Source: Commensalibacter melissae (GTDB lineage Bacteria; Pseudomonadota; Alphaproteobacteria; Acetobacterales; Acetobacteraceae). Taken from it: a stretch of DNA of 64,000 nucleotides. Below, piece after piece: positions 53,316 to 62,846 of this stretch. The notes under the pieces are model-generated. The model was not told where the DNA came from, did no database searches, and worked only from the letters and a program-made list of their open reading frames with translations. The stretch lies in NCBI RefSeq assembly GCF_003691365.1, contig NZ_CP033087.1, positions 510,501 through 574,500 of the forward strand, in the 5' to 3' direction. The translations under genes were made by a program, and so were the position numbers. Position 1 is the stretch's first letter, and each line of letters starts with the position of its first letter.

Positions 53316-53531
53316 ATGAATATGTCAGTATCGGATCATGATTATATCAATTTTTCACAAGATGATGAATTGAATTATATTTTAAAAAAATATCATAAAT
53401 CTCAAACGCATGAAAATCGGGTTGAACTGAAAAAACTTGGTCAAGCCTATAAGGATGAAACAAGGTCAAAAATGCTAAAACATGTTGAGTTTTATCCTTA
53501 TCTAGAAAAACACTTAGATAAATTAAGATAA
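53316..53531 (+). CDS. Small charged hypothetical protein (71 residues)
   Basis: A 71-residue soluble ORF with an excellent ribosome-binding site, AAAGGAGAGT. Residues 15-71 are mostly helical and rich in Lys, Glu, His and Tyr, including DDELNYILKKYHKSQTHENR and the C-terminal FYPYLEKHLDKLR. A second Met at residue 3 is an alternative start. I recognise no family; the composition fits a small conserved-type cytosolic protein. It stands alone on the plus strand between two minus-strand genes. Confidence 0.6.
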   Translation: MNMSVSDHDYINFSQDDELNYILKKYHKSQTHENRVELKKLGQAYKDETRSKMLKHVEFYPYLEKHLDKLR

Positions 53532-53788
53532 ACTGGGGTTGAGGATGATAAGGGATTATATGTTTTAAAAAAATTGTGGTAAGGGATTAATTTTTTAAAT
53601 AGTAAAAGGTGATAAAGCCATCACTATGTTATTGTTATGCAAATTATAAATTATTCTAACCTTATCACAATGTTATTGAATATAAATATAAGATTTAAAT
53701 TAATTATTTATTGTTGTGAATCGAATAATTGATTATTTTTTTTAATAAATACCATTTTGCTAATTTTAAATTCTATTTATGGAATGAT

Positions 53789-54946
53789 TTATAATGGAAA
53801 ACTATCAATAATTTGGTTCTTGGTGTTTTCGAGTTTATCAAAATAGCTTAAATCAAGTTGTCTTAATGGAATATGATTTAAATTTTTGAATAAAACGGGG
53901 TTATAAAAATTTATTTCTGTACGATGTATGCCTGCGAAATAATCAAAGAATTTCCATTTTCCTCCATCATGCAATTTATTATCCCATAACCAAATATTTG
54001 GGATATGATAGCTGTCTGCAATAACAAGTCCATGTAAACTGCTGGATGCAATATATTTGCAGGATTTTAGCTGGTCAATAAAAACGTTAATATCAGGATC
54101 GGTGATATCAATAAAAAGAGTATTGGGTGTATTTTGTAATATTTGCTCTACCCAGCTCTTTTTATATTGACTGTGATGAACAATAAGACCCCAGTCATAT
54201 TTTTTTTCTTTGTTGGGGTTATATATACGGTCACATATTAATCCAGGATCCCCATAAGGTAATCTACATTTATGTGAAGTGAAGGATTCATGGGTCAATG
54301 GTCCACGTAATAAAGAAATCTTGAATAATTCAGTAGGTAATGAGGAAGGTGAAAGAGTTCCGCTCCCCCATACAGGATAAATTCTGTTTCTTGGTGTTGC
54401 CCAGTTTAAAATGCTGCCTATTCCGATTAAGTCTGTGTTTTTTAAATTGGTTCTACATATTATTTTTTTACTTAAATATCCAATAATATATAAATTTAGT
54501 TCATCACCTATATTTGTGAACTGTTTGTTGCGCCACCAATACAGATTAACAGAATTGTTCATTTTTTTGTTAACCAGAGTGTTGAATTGGTTTATATCAA
54601 ATTTTATTTTATGTGCTTTTTGAAGCTTGAATTTCTTCCATTGTTTATTTTTTAGCTGTACAGTTTGAAATAATGTTTGATGATGATGTGTTGTAATGGG
54701 AATATTATAATAACAACAGTTTAATCGTCGGGAAATAAAAGAGTAATTTCCGGGAAATTGATGTTTTATAATAACATGATCAAACAGGTTTTTTTTATCA
54801 TGGATGAATCCTGTTTTCATATCAGTTGTGGACAAATAAACAGGGTGGTGATTGTTTTTTTTCTGAACCATATAGAGGTGATGGTTTAGATAGCATAAAG
54901 AAGATTCTTCTTCAGTTCTGCAGATTATAAAATTTTTAAGTGACAT
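53789..54946 (-). CDS. Polysaccharide pyruvyl transferase-family protein
   Basis: A 385-residue protein whose C-terminal half fits the family that transfers pyruvate from phosphoenolpyruvate to sugars as ketals (CsaB/WcaK/ExoV-like). Visible motifs are LYWWRNKQFTNIGDELNLYI, LIGIGSILNW, SLLRGPLTHESF with LPYGDPGLI, and the closing SSSLHGLVIADSYHIPNIW. The first 120 residues are unrecognised and rich in His, Asn and Lys. The gene stands alone and is AT-rich. It may modify the glycan exported by the ABC operon at 40.5-43.3 kb, but that link is only inference. Confidence 0.83.
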   Translation of the reverse strand: MSLKNFIICRTEEESSLCYLNHHLYMVQKKNNHHPVYLSTTDMKTGFIHDKKNLFDHVIIKHQFPGNYSFISRRLNCCYYNIPITTHHHQTLFQTVQLKNKQWKKFKLQKAHKIKFDINQFNTLVNKKMNNSVNLYWWRNKQFTNIGDELNLYIIGYLSKKIICRTNLKNTDLIGIGSILNWATPRNRIYPVWGSGTLSPSSLPTELFKISLLRGPLTHESFTSHKCRLPYGDPGLICDRIYNPNKEKKYDWGLIVHHSQYKKSWVEQILQNTPNTLFIDITDPDINVFIDQLKSCKYIASSSLHGLVIADSYHIPNIWLWDNKLHDGGKWKFFDYFAGIHRTEINFYNPVLFKNLNHIPLRQLDLSYFDKLENTKNQIIDSFPL

Positions 54947-55036
54947 AGTTAAAAAAGTTTTTAACCTAATTTAAATTTTGTCACCTAAATTAAATGTGAA
55001 TGTTTATTGCGTCAATGAAAATTCATATTTTTATTG

Positions 55037-58000
55037 TTATACAATAAAATATTTTGCTTTAGGATGAAAAATTACCAAAGCTGACGTTGACTGCTCTGGA
55101 TGCAATTGCCATTCTTCAGATAGGGAGATTCCAATCTGCTTTGCGTCAAGAAGATTCAATATATATTTTTGATCCTCAAGATTAGGGCAAGCGGGATAGC
55201 CAAAGGAATATCTGGATCCACGGTAATTTTGCATCAACAGCTTGTTCATATCAGGATCATCTTCACTACTGAAACCTAGCTCTACCCTCATTCGTTGATG
55301 CGTATACTCAGCCATTGCCTCGGTTATTTCAACAGATAAACCATGCAAATATAAATAATCCTGGTAACGGTTTTCTTCAAACCAGATTCTGGCTGTGTCT
55401 GAAGCTTTTTGACCTACAGTGACAATTTGCAAGCCAATTACGTCACGAATGGGATCATTATAATCCCGGATATAGTCAGTGATGCAAATGCGTTGATTGC
55501 CATGCTGTCTTGGAAGGGTAAATCGGCACAATTCGGTTTTCCCATCCCTATCGAAGAGGATTAGGTCCTCAGCGCTCGCAGCGGCTTTCCAGTAACCATA
55601 AACGGCTTGTGGTTGAAGGATTTTTTTCTGTTCACATTGTTGGATCAATTTATATAGGATTGGTCGTAAATTTGTTTTCGCATCTTGCAGGAATTCTTCC
55701 AGCGTTTTTCCCTGCTTTTTCATTCCCCACTGCAATTGATATAAAGAACGTTCGTTTAGGAAGGGTAAAACAGCTTTTAAACTGGTTTCCAACTTTCGCG
55801 CACCCCAAAATGGTGGATTGAGGGGAGGTTCGTGAGAAGTCATTTTATTTCTTCGCAAGGATGATTCTTCAATGGAAAGAGGAACTACAATGGTTTTTTC
55901 CTTTTTTTCGGGACGTTTGGGTCTTTTATTTTTGATTTTTTGGGCAGCAAGATAATTATCTAAATCACCATGGGTTAATTGTTCCATAAGTGTCAAACCA
56001 TCAAAGGCATCCCTGGCATAGGCAACCATCCCGTTATTTTTTTTATAGATTTCCGCACAATCTTCTTCAACGTAGGCACGTGTTAAAGCTGCTCCTCCGA
56101 GTAGGACAGGTATGCTGAGGCCTTGTTGCGCCATTTCTTCAAGGTTTTCTTTCATGATAACAGTTGATTTGACCAATAATCCAGACATGCCGATCGCGTC
56201 AGCATTATGTTCCTTTGCTGCCTTAATCATGTCTGCTACAGGTACTTTAATGCCTAGATTGACAACCTTGAAACCGTTGTTGCTTAAAATGATATCGACA
56301 AGATTTTTGCCAATATCATGTACATCCCCTTTAACTGTCGCCAAGATCATCGTACCTTTGGTTTCATTATTTTTCTTTTCCATAAAAGGTTCAAGAAAGG
56401 ATACGGCTGCCTTCATCGTTTCGGCAGATTGCAAGACAAAAGGAAGCTGCATTTTCCCAGATCCAAATAATTCCCCTACCGTTTTCATGCCATTAAGTAA
56501 AAGGGAATTGATTATTTCAAGGGGGGCATAGGTTTCCATCGCCTTTTTTAAATCATCCTCCAAACCTTTGCGATTTCCATCTACAATTCGGTTATGCAAT
56601 TGTTCTTCAATGGTGGTAGCGATAGCGCGAGTTGCCACTTGTGTGGCTTTACGATCAGCAAAAATTTCTAAAACTTTTTTGAGCGGGTCATAATCATCAG
56701 TTCTTCGATCAAAAATCAAATCTTCAATGACTTTAACTTCATCTTTGTCCAAAAGGTGCATGGGCCGTATTTTAGAAACATGAACAATGGCAGCTGTCAT
56801 TCCCATTTTCTGGGCATGATAAAGAAAAACAGAATTCAAAACTGCTCTGGCGGCTGGATTAAGTCCGAATGATATATTGGATAATCCGAGCACAATTTGA
56901 ATGTCAGGGAATTCATCGTGGATGGCTTTGATCCCTTGTAAGGTCCATAAACCCAGTTTACGGTCATCTTCTACTCCGGTGGCAATAGTAAAGGTAAGAG
57001 GGTCAATCATCAAATCGGAGTGAGGCAGGCCATATTTGTTACAGGCAAAATTAACTAATCGACGGGTGATTCGTAATTTGTCTTCAGGTGTTCGTGCCAT
57101 TCCTTGTTCATCAATGGTTAATGCAACAACAGCGGCACCAAATTTACGGGCCAGTTTTAAACGATGGGCCGCTATTTCTTCACCATCCTCAAAATTGATT
57201 GAATTAATGATGGGTTTTCCACCATGAAGTTTAAGACAAGTTTCAATCACTTCCGTACTAGTAGAATCTATAACGAGAGGAACATTGATAGATGACGTGA
57301 GGCGAGGAATAATTTCCTTCATATCCTTTTTCTCATCATGACCTACAAAAGCCATACAAACATCCAGGGCGTTTGATCCTTCTTTCAGTTGTTCACGACC
57401 GATTGTAACGCATCCATCCCAATCTTGTTGATCCTGTAAATCACGCCATTTCTTAGAGCCATTGGCATTACAGCGTTCCCCAATCGAAAACAGACTATTT
57501 TCCTGTCTTAAAGGTGTGGGGGTAAAAAGACTTGAAACCGAGGGAATCCATATTGAACTTCTGGGTATACAGGCTGGTCGGTCTGTGAAGCATCCCCCCA
57601 AAGCCGCTTCGTTTTTGAGCATCTGATCAAATGCAGCAATATGATTAGGATTAGTTCCACAGCAACCACCGATCATATTTATTTTCTGTTCTTTTATATA
57701 ACGGGACATCCAAACGGCCATTTCTTCTGGAGAAAGTGGATAGTGCGTTTTACCGTTGACGAGTTCTGGCAATCCTGCGTTAGGTTGCATTGAAATTAAA
57801 TGCGGCCAATATTGAGATAGCCATTTGATACCCTCGGCCATTTCCCGAGGACCTGTTCCGCAATTCATTCCCATCATTTGAACATCCAACGCTTCAATGA
57901 CGGTCGCTGCGGCAGCGATATCACTTCCAACAAGAAGGGTGCCTGTTGTCTCAATGGTTACTTGTACAAAGATTGGTAAAAAAATATCAGCTTCTTTTAA

Positions 58001-58534
58001 TGCTATCTTGGTTGCGTTTACAGCAGCCTTGATTTGAAGTGGATCTTGGCATGTTTCAATTAAAAAAGCGTGAACACCTCCTTCAATCAAACCTCTACAT
58101 TGCTCTGTAATAGCGTCTTCAAGTGAATCATAATCAATATTTCCCAAGGAGGGTAGTCTAGTCCCGGGTCCGATTGATCCAAGAATATATCTATTTTTTT
58201 TATCAGCAAATGAATTTGCGGCTTCATTGGCAATTTCAGCGGCACGTTTGTTGATTTCTCTTGTTTGGTCCTGAAGGTCAAATTCCGATAGGGTGATGGA
58301 AGATCCTCCGAAAGAATTTGTTTCCACCATATCTGCACCTGCTGCAAAATAGCGTTTATGAATATCCCTAATCAAATCGGGTCTAGATAAATTAAGGATT
58401 TCTGTACAGTTTTCCTTTCCCCAAAAATCTTTGTTAATATCGAGGTCAAGTGCTTGAATGATGGATCCCATTCCTCCATCACATAAAAGAATCTGTTCAT
58501 GAAGTTGATTCAAAAGCTGACTTTGTTTGGACAT
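55037..58534 (-). CDS. metH: Cobalamin-dependent methionine synthase
   Basis: A full-length 1165-residue modular enzyme making methionine from homocysteine and methyl-tetrahydrofolate. The homocysteine domain (about 5-325) has zinc ligands Cys in GMNCGTG (near 224) and the pair in GGCCGTNPNHI (near 291). The folate domain starts FSIGERCNANGSKKWRDL (near 352). The B12 domain has the axial His in GDVHDIGKNLVDIIL (near 737) and MSGLLVKSTVIM. The activation domain (about 900-1160) has YGYWKAAASAEDL and the AdoMet site RGSRYSFGYPACPNLE (near 1106). No cobalamin riboswitch was seen upstream in the 436-base gap. The cell must therefore make or import B12. Confidence 0.97.
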   Translation of the reverse strand: MSKQSQLLNQLHEQILLCDGGMGSIIQALDLDINKDFWGKENCTEILNLSRPDLIRDIHKRYFAAGADMVETNSFGGSSITLSEFDLQDQTREINKRAAEIANEAANSFADKKNRYILGSIGPGTRLPSLGNIDYDSLEDAITEQCRGLIEGGVHAFLIETCQDPLQIKAAVNATKIALKEADIFLPIFVQVTIETTGTLLVGSDIAAAATVIEALDVQMMGMNCGTGPREMAEGIKWLSQYWPHLISMQPNAGLPELVNGKTHYPLSPEEMAVWMSRYIKEQKINMIGGCCGTNPNHIAAFDQMLKNEAALGGCFTDRPACIPRSSIWIPSVSSLFTPTPLRQENSLFSIGERCNANGSKKWRDLQDQQDWDGCVTIGREQLKEGSNALDVCMAFVGHDEKKDMKEIIPRLTSSINVPLVIDSTSTEVIETCLKLHGGKPIINSINFEDGEEIAAHRLKLARKFGAAVVALTIDEQGMARTPEDKLRITRRLVNFACNKYGLPHSDLMIDPLTFTIATGVEDDRKLGLWTLQGIKAIHDEFPDIQIVLGLSNISFGLNPAARAVLNSVFLYHAQKMGMTAAIVHVSKIRPMHLLDKDEVKVIEDLIFDRRTDDYDPLKKVLEIFADRKATQVATRAIATTIEEQLHNRIVDGNRKGLEDDLKKAMETYAPLEIINSLLLNGMKTVGELFGSGKMQLPFVLQSAETMKAAVSFLEPFMEKKNNETKGTMILATVKGDVHDIGKNLVDIILSNNGFKVVNLGIKVPVADMIKAAKEHNADAIGMSGLLVKSTVIMKENLEEMAQQGLSIPVLLGGAALTRAYVEEDCAEIYKKNNGMVAYARDAFDGLTLMEQLTHGDLDNYLAAQKIKNKRPKRPEKKEKTIVVPLSIEESSLRRNKMTSHEPPLNPPFWGARKLETSLKAVLPFLNERSLYQLQWGMKKQGKTLEEFLQDAKTNLRPILYKLIQQCEQKKILQPQAVYGYWKAAASAEDLILFDRDGKTELCRFTLPRQHGNQRICITDYIRDYNDPIRDVIGLQIVTVGQKASDTARIWFEENRYQDYLYLHGLSVEITEAMAEYTHQRMRVELGFSSEDDPDMNKLLMQNYRGSRYSFGYPACPNLEDQKYILNLLDAKQIGISLSEEWQLHPEQSTSALVIFHPKAKYFIV

Positions 58535-58970
58535 AGAAAACCTAGATGTTAGAATTTTTTATTTATTAAAATCAGGATACTCAATTGAAATATCTACCAT
58601 AATTTTAATAAAATGAAATTTATTAAATAAATAAACAAAGAATGAGATGTTATCTCGCATTTTAATTATTTGAATTAATTTTTGATACTCCAAGTCCGGT
58701 TTGAAGATATGTGAAAAGAATGATAAGGTATAACCCATTATAGTATTTATTGCATATTCAGCATGAAAAGAATTGAATTATTAAAATGATAATGATATTT
58801 TGGCAGAAAAATTGCAAAGCATTAATAGATATAGTTGATTAAGGATAATGATTTTATTGTTTATTTTAATGGTCAAATAAATTTATGATAATGAAAACTG
58901 CATATTTAAAAGCTGTTCTTATTAAAAATTTGTAAAATATTTTGTTAATTTAATTGATAAAGGATGATCG
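58535..58970. other. Divergent gap metH/type I secretion operon
   Basis: 436 AT-rich bases between divergent genes. I looked for cobalamin and SAM riboswitch cores and found neither. A small stem AATGAGA-TGTTA-TCTCGCATT (about 58642) is the only structure of note. It must hold both promoters. Confidence 0.45.
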
Positions 58971-61241
58971 GTGGATCAACCAGATAAGGGCTCCATACAG
59001 TCAGGAGCAGGGCAAAGCAATAATCAAGGGAAAACGCAGAAGCTTTCCCCAATGATGATTCGTTTACGGGCAACAATGGCAGCTGCAAAATATCATGGGG
59101 TTGATCTAGATATACGTGATTTTGCAGCTGAGCCTGGTGAAAACTCACCGTCCCCGGCAACCTTGGCACGCTGGCTGAATAGTCAGGGGTTGATTGCTAA
59201 AGGGATGCGTTTGAAATGGCGATATTTGATACGCTTGTATAATTCACCTCCCATTGTACTAATGTTTAAGGATGGTTCTGCAGGGTTGATGGTGGGTGTC
59301 AATCCTGAAAAAAGAATTGTTTTTTTAAGAGATCCATTGAAGGGGGAAGGTGAACCTCCTATCCCTGTTGAAGAAATTCGCTTAAGGCAGGCCTGGACGG
59401 GTGATATTCTTCTTGTAAAGCGAAATAAAAATCTTTCTGAAAGTGAAGATAAGATTGATTTTAAATGGCTTTTCAAAATGGTATTGCGTGAACGTGCCTC
59501 TTTGCGTGATATTTCAATAAGTTCAATGATAATAAGTATTTTGCAAATTTTTCCTGCTTTTATAGTGATGCAGGTAGTAAATCGTGTGGTTGCTTTTCAA
59601 TCAATGGCGACACTGATATCGATTAGTGGGTTGTTGATTGTCTTAAGTTTTTATGAGATCTTAATTAGTTATGCCAGACGAGAGATTACCAACGTTATGG
59701 CAACACGTTTGGATGCTCGTATATCTATTCATACCTATAATCGTTTACTTTCTTTGCCATTGGAATTTTTTGAACGGCAACAGGCAGGTCGTTTAATCGG
59801 GAAGGTTTCTCAGATATATCAGGTGCGAGATTTTATCACGGGCCGATTAATGACAACTTTTCTGGATATGTTTACGTTAATTGTTATTTTACCTTTCTTA
59901 TTTTATATTAGCGTTATTTTAGCATGGCTGACGGTTGTTGCAGCAGGTTTGATCGGTTTAATTGTGGTTATTTTTATTAAACCATTAACATATTATTATA
60001 GTAATCGTATTGAAGCGGAAATGACGCGTGGATCTGCAATGTATGAAACCGTTGCAGGTATACGAACTGTTAAAACTTTAGCTTTGGAACCTTCCCGTCG
60101 TCGTGATTGGGATAATATTGTTGCTGAAGTTTGTAAATGGCGGTTATCAACAACGCGTATGCAAAATTGGCCTGAAACATTGGTTATGCCGTTGGATTTC
60201 TTTATTAATCGAGGGATTATTTTAATTGGTGCCTTTATTTGTATAACCAATCCAACAGCGGGAGTTGATGCTGGTGCAATTGTCGCTTTTATGATGCTGG
60301 GAGGGCGTGTTGCGGCTCCTCTCGTTGGATTGGCTAAATTAATGACTGTAATAACAGAAGTAGAAACCTCATTAGTTCAAGCGGGAGAAATTTTAAATAA
60401 TCCAACGGAAACAAAAGCGTTGACTACAGGATTGAGACCAAAGATTATTGGTGCACTATCCTTTGAAAATATTAATTTTACATATCCTGGAGGAAGTAGT
60501 CGGGCGTTAAAAGATTTAAGTTTTTCAATCCCAGCAGGTACTATGTTGGGTTTGGTGGGACGTAGTGGATCCGGTAAATCCACTATAACACGTCTTTTGC
60601 AGGGCGTAAGCCGAAATTATGAAGGTTTTTTAAGGCTGGATGGTGTAGATTTGCGTGAAATTAATCTTACCCATTTAAGGCGCTCTTTTGGTGTTGTTTT
60701 ACAGGATAATTTTTTGTTTCGTGGAACAATTAGGGATAATATTACCGCTGGACGTCCAGGATTGACAATGGAAAAGGTTATCTGGGCAGCACGAATGGCT
60801 GGCGCTGAAGAATTTATAGAGCGTATGCCCGCTGGATATGACACTTTTATCGAAGAGGGCTCAACGAACATTTCAGGAGGACAAAGGCAACGTCTTGCAA
60901 TTGCAAGAGCTGTTATTCTAGACCCAAAACTAATGATTTTAGATGAGGCAACATCCGCTCTTGATCCTGAAAGTGAAGCATTGGTTAATGCCAATTTGGA
61001 GCGAATTGCCAAGGGAAGAACGATGGTTATTGTTTCACATCGATTATCATCATTAGTGAATTGTGATCAAATACTGGTTATGGATCAGGGTGAAATGCAG
61101 GCAATTGGAACACATGAACAATTATTAGAAACCTGTGAAATTTATCGTACTTTATGGTTGCAGCAAAATCGACATGTTGATGAAAGAAGGCATTCAAAAA
61201 AGAATGAAGCCCAGAAACCTGTAATTACGGAAGGAACATAA
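58971..61241 (+). CDS. Type I secretion ABC transporter (HlyB-like) with inactive C39-like domain
   Basis: A 756-residue inner-membrane exporter. Residues 25-150 form a C39-peptidase-like domain without any Cys, so it should bind substrate but not cleave it, as in HlyB. The membrane domain (about 175-460) has six helices and RLLSLPLEFFERQQAGRLIG-type family segment LSLPLEFFERQQAGRLIGKV. The ATPase has Walker A GRSGSGKST (near 530), signature NISGGQRQRLAIARA (near 632) and Walker B LMILDEATSALDPES (near 656). The GTG start has AAAGGA 6 to 7 bases before it. It is followed 1 base later by the HlyD partner; no TolC or RTX substrate is in the window. Confidence 0.93.
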   Translation: MDQPDKGSIQSGAGQSNNQGKTQKLSPMMIRLRATMAAAKYHGVDLDIRDFAAEPGENSPSPATLARWLNSQGLIAKGMRLKWRYLIRLYNSPPIVLMFKDGSAGLMVGVNPEKRIVFLRDPLKGEGEPPIPVEEIRLRQAWTGDILLVKRNKNLSESEDKIDFKWLFKMVLRERASLRDISISSMIISILQIFPAFIVMQVVNRVVAFQSMATLISISGLLIVLSFYEILISYARREITNVMATRLDARISIHTYNRLLSLPLEFFERQQAGRLIGKVSQIYQVRDFITGRLMTTFLDMFTLIVILPFLFYISVILAWLTVVAAGLIGLIVVIFIKPLTYYYSNRIEAEMTRGSAMYETVAGIRTVKTLALEPSRRRDWDNIVAEVCKWRLSTTRMQNWPETLVMPLDFFINRGIILIGAFICITNPTAGVDAGAIVAFMMLGGRVAAPLVGLAKLMTVITEVETSLVQAGEILNNPTETKALTTGLRPKIIGALSFENINFTYPGGSSRALKDLSFSIPAGTMLGLVGRSGSGKSTITRLLQGVSRNYEGFLRLDGVDLREINLTHLRRSFGVVLQDNFLFRGTIRDNITAGRPGLTMEKVIWAARMAGAEEFIERMPAGYDTFIEEGSTNISGGQRQRLAIARAVILDPKLMILDEATSALDPESEALVNANLERIAKGRTMVIVSHRLSSLVNCDQILVMDQGEMQAIGTHEQLLETCEIYRTLWLQQNRHVDERRHSKKNEAQKPVITEGT

Positions 61242-61242
61242 A

Positions 61243-62811
61243 ATGGTGGATGATAATCATAAAAATCAATTGCCAGGAAATGTGAATTCTGAAAATAACA
61301 ATGAAAAATCTAATATTTCTAATGAATTGATAGATACTACTGAAAAAAAAATAAAAAAAACTTCAGAAAAAAAAGATGTTTCATTGAATGATGAACAGTC
61401 AAGTATACCAGAAGGATATTTGCCTGCAGCAGATAACACGGCAGAATCTCAAGCTGATATGCCGATAGCTTTACTAGAGTTTACTTCACCTACTGCAGCT
61501 ATTATCAATATGCCGCCAACGGCTTCTGCCCAGTATATTACTTGGGTTATTGGAGCTTTGGCGCTTTTTTCCATTATCGCGTTATGTGTGTTTCCACTTG
61601 ACAAAGTGGTTTCAGCTCAAGGTCGACTGGTTTCAGTGGATCCACCTTTGTTAATTCAACCAATGGAAGAGAGCATTATTAAATCAATTGATGTTAAAGA
61701 GGGGGATTTTGTAACGAAAGGACAGGTTTTGGCTCATTTGGATCCGACAATTCAACAGGCCGATATTGATAATCTACGTTTACAAGTTGAAAGTGGACAG
61801 GCTGAGTTTGACCGTTTGCAGGCCGAAGCTTCTAATAAAAACTATACAGTGGACCCATCTAATCCTTATTCGGTAGAACAGGGGAATAGTTTTATAAAAA
61901 GAAAACTTGAGTATGATGCGAAAGTTGATGGTTTCAACCAGAAAATCAACGAACAATCGTTTCAACTTAAAAACTTTCTTGCAACTACTGCTGTATTGAA
62001 AGGGAGATTGCAAGTTGCATCTGATATTCATTTGATGCGGAAAAAATTGCAGGAACAACAAGTGGGAAGTCGCTTATCAACTTTGGGTTCGCAAGATACT
62101 TTAATGGATGTTGAGGATAAATTAATAACGGCACAACAATCAGCGAATGCTACGCAAAAGAAAATAGCATCTTTATTGGCTGATAAACAGGCTTACATTG
62201 AAAGTTGGAAGGGTGAAGTTTATAAAAATCTAACTTTAATTCAAAGGCAATTGGCAAAAGATAAGGGAGAGTATGAAAAGGCGAAACTTCGTCGTAAAAA
62301 AGTCTTGATGAGGGCCGAACAGGATGCAATTGTACTATCAATTTCAAAAGGTTCTGTTGGTTCTATACTAAATTCTGGAATGCCGTTTATGACTCTAGTA
62401 CCTGTTGGGACAGGTTTGGAGGTTGAAGCTGCTGTACAAGATGCGGATGTTGGATATATGAAGTTGGGTGATAAAGCGATTATAAAATTTGATACTTTTC
62501 CTTATACACAATATGGTGGAGCGGAAGCAGTTGTAACAAATGTTAGTGCCGATGTCTTTCAGCCTGGTGATACAGGTCAGGATATGAGTAATCGTCGGGG
62601 TGCAGCACCTTTACAATTTCGAGAAAAACCTTTTTATCGTGTAAGATTGAAAATCAATAAATACACTTTGCACAGTATACCGAATTTTTTTCATCCAACC
62701 CCTGGACTTACTGTTACAGCTGATGTTCATGTTGGTAAAAGAACAGCGGCTCAGTATTTAATGAATGGTATTGTACCTAAGTTAACAGAAGGAATGCGTG
62801 ATCCACAGTAA
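61243..62811 (+). CDS. HlyD-family membrane fusion protein
   Basis: A 522-residue periplasmic adaptor linking the ABC exporter to an outer-membrane channel. A long acidic/polar cytoplasmic N-terminus of about 95 residues, unusual in length, leads to a single helix (about 96-118). The lipoyl-like half-motif LIQPMEESIIKSIDVKEGDF, coiled-coil helices (about 175-360), and the second lipoyl half VLMRAEQDAIVLSISKGSVG follow. The C-terminal beta-barrel has DAVQDADVGYMKLGDKAII-type sequence (AAVQDADVGYMKLGDKAIIK) and GLTVTADVHVGKRTA. It is translated from the same mRNA as the ABC transporter. Confidence 0.93.
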   Translation: MVDDNHKNQLPGNVNSENNNEKSNISNELIDTTEKKIKKTSEKKDVSLNDEQSSIPEGYLPAADNTAESQADMPIALLEFTSPTAAIINMPPTASAQYITWVIGALALFSIIALCVFPLDKVVSAQGRLVSVDPPLLIQPMEESIIKSIDVKEGDFVTKGQVLAHLDPTIQQADIDNLRLQVESGQAEFDRLQAEASNKNYTVDPSNPYSVEQGNSFIKRKLEYDAKVDGFNQKINEQSFQLKNFLATTAVLKGRLQVASDIHLMRKKLQEQQVGSRLSTLGSQDTLMDVEDKLITAQQSANATQKKIASLLADKQAYIESWKGEVYKNLTLIQRQLAKDKGEYEKAKLRRKKVLMRAEQDAIVLSISKGSVGSILNSGMPFMTLVPVGTGLEVEAAVQDADVGYMKLGDKAIIKFDTFPYTQYGGAEAVVTNVSADVFQPGDTGQDMSNRRGAAPLQFREKPFYRVRLKINKYTLHSIPNFFHPTPGLTVTADVHVGKRTAAQYLMNGIVPKLTEGMRDPQ

Positions 62812-62846
62812 TGTAAAACATAAGGTGAAATTGAATTGGGAAATTT

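Noticed and set aside
55030-55049. AT-only inverted repeat overlapping the metH stop codon as a terminator
   Set aside because: TTTATTGT and ACAATAAA pair without any G-C-rich stem or U-tract; in such AT-rich sequence it is easily chance.
58535-58970. Possible cobalamin or SAM riboswitch before metH
   Set aside because: None of the conserved core elements is present in the 436-base gap on the metH strand.
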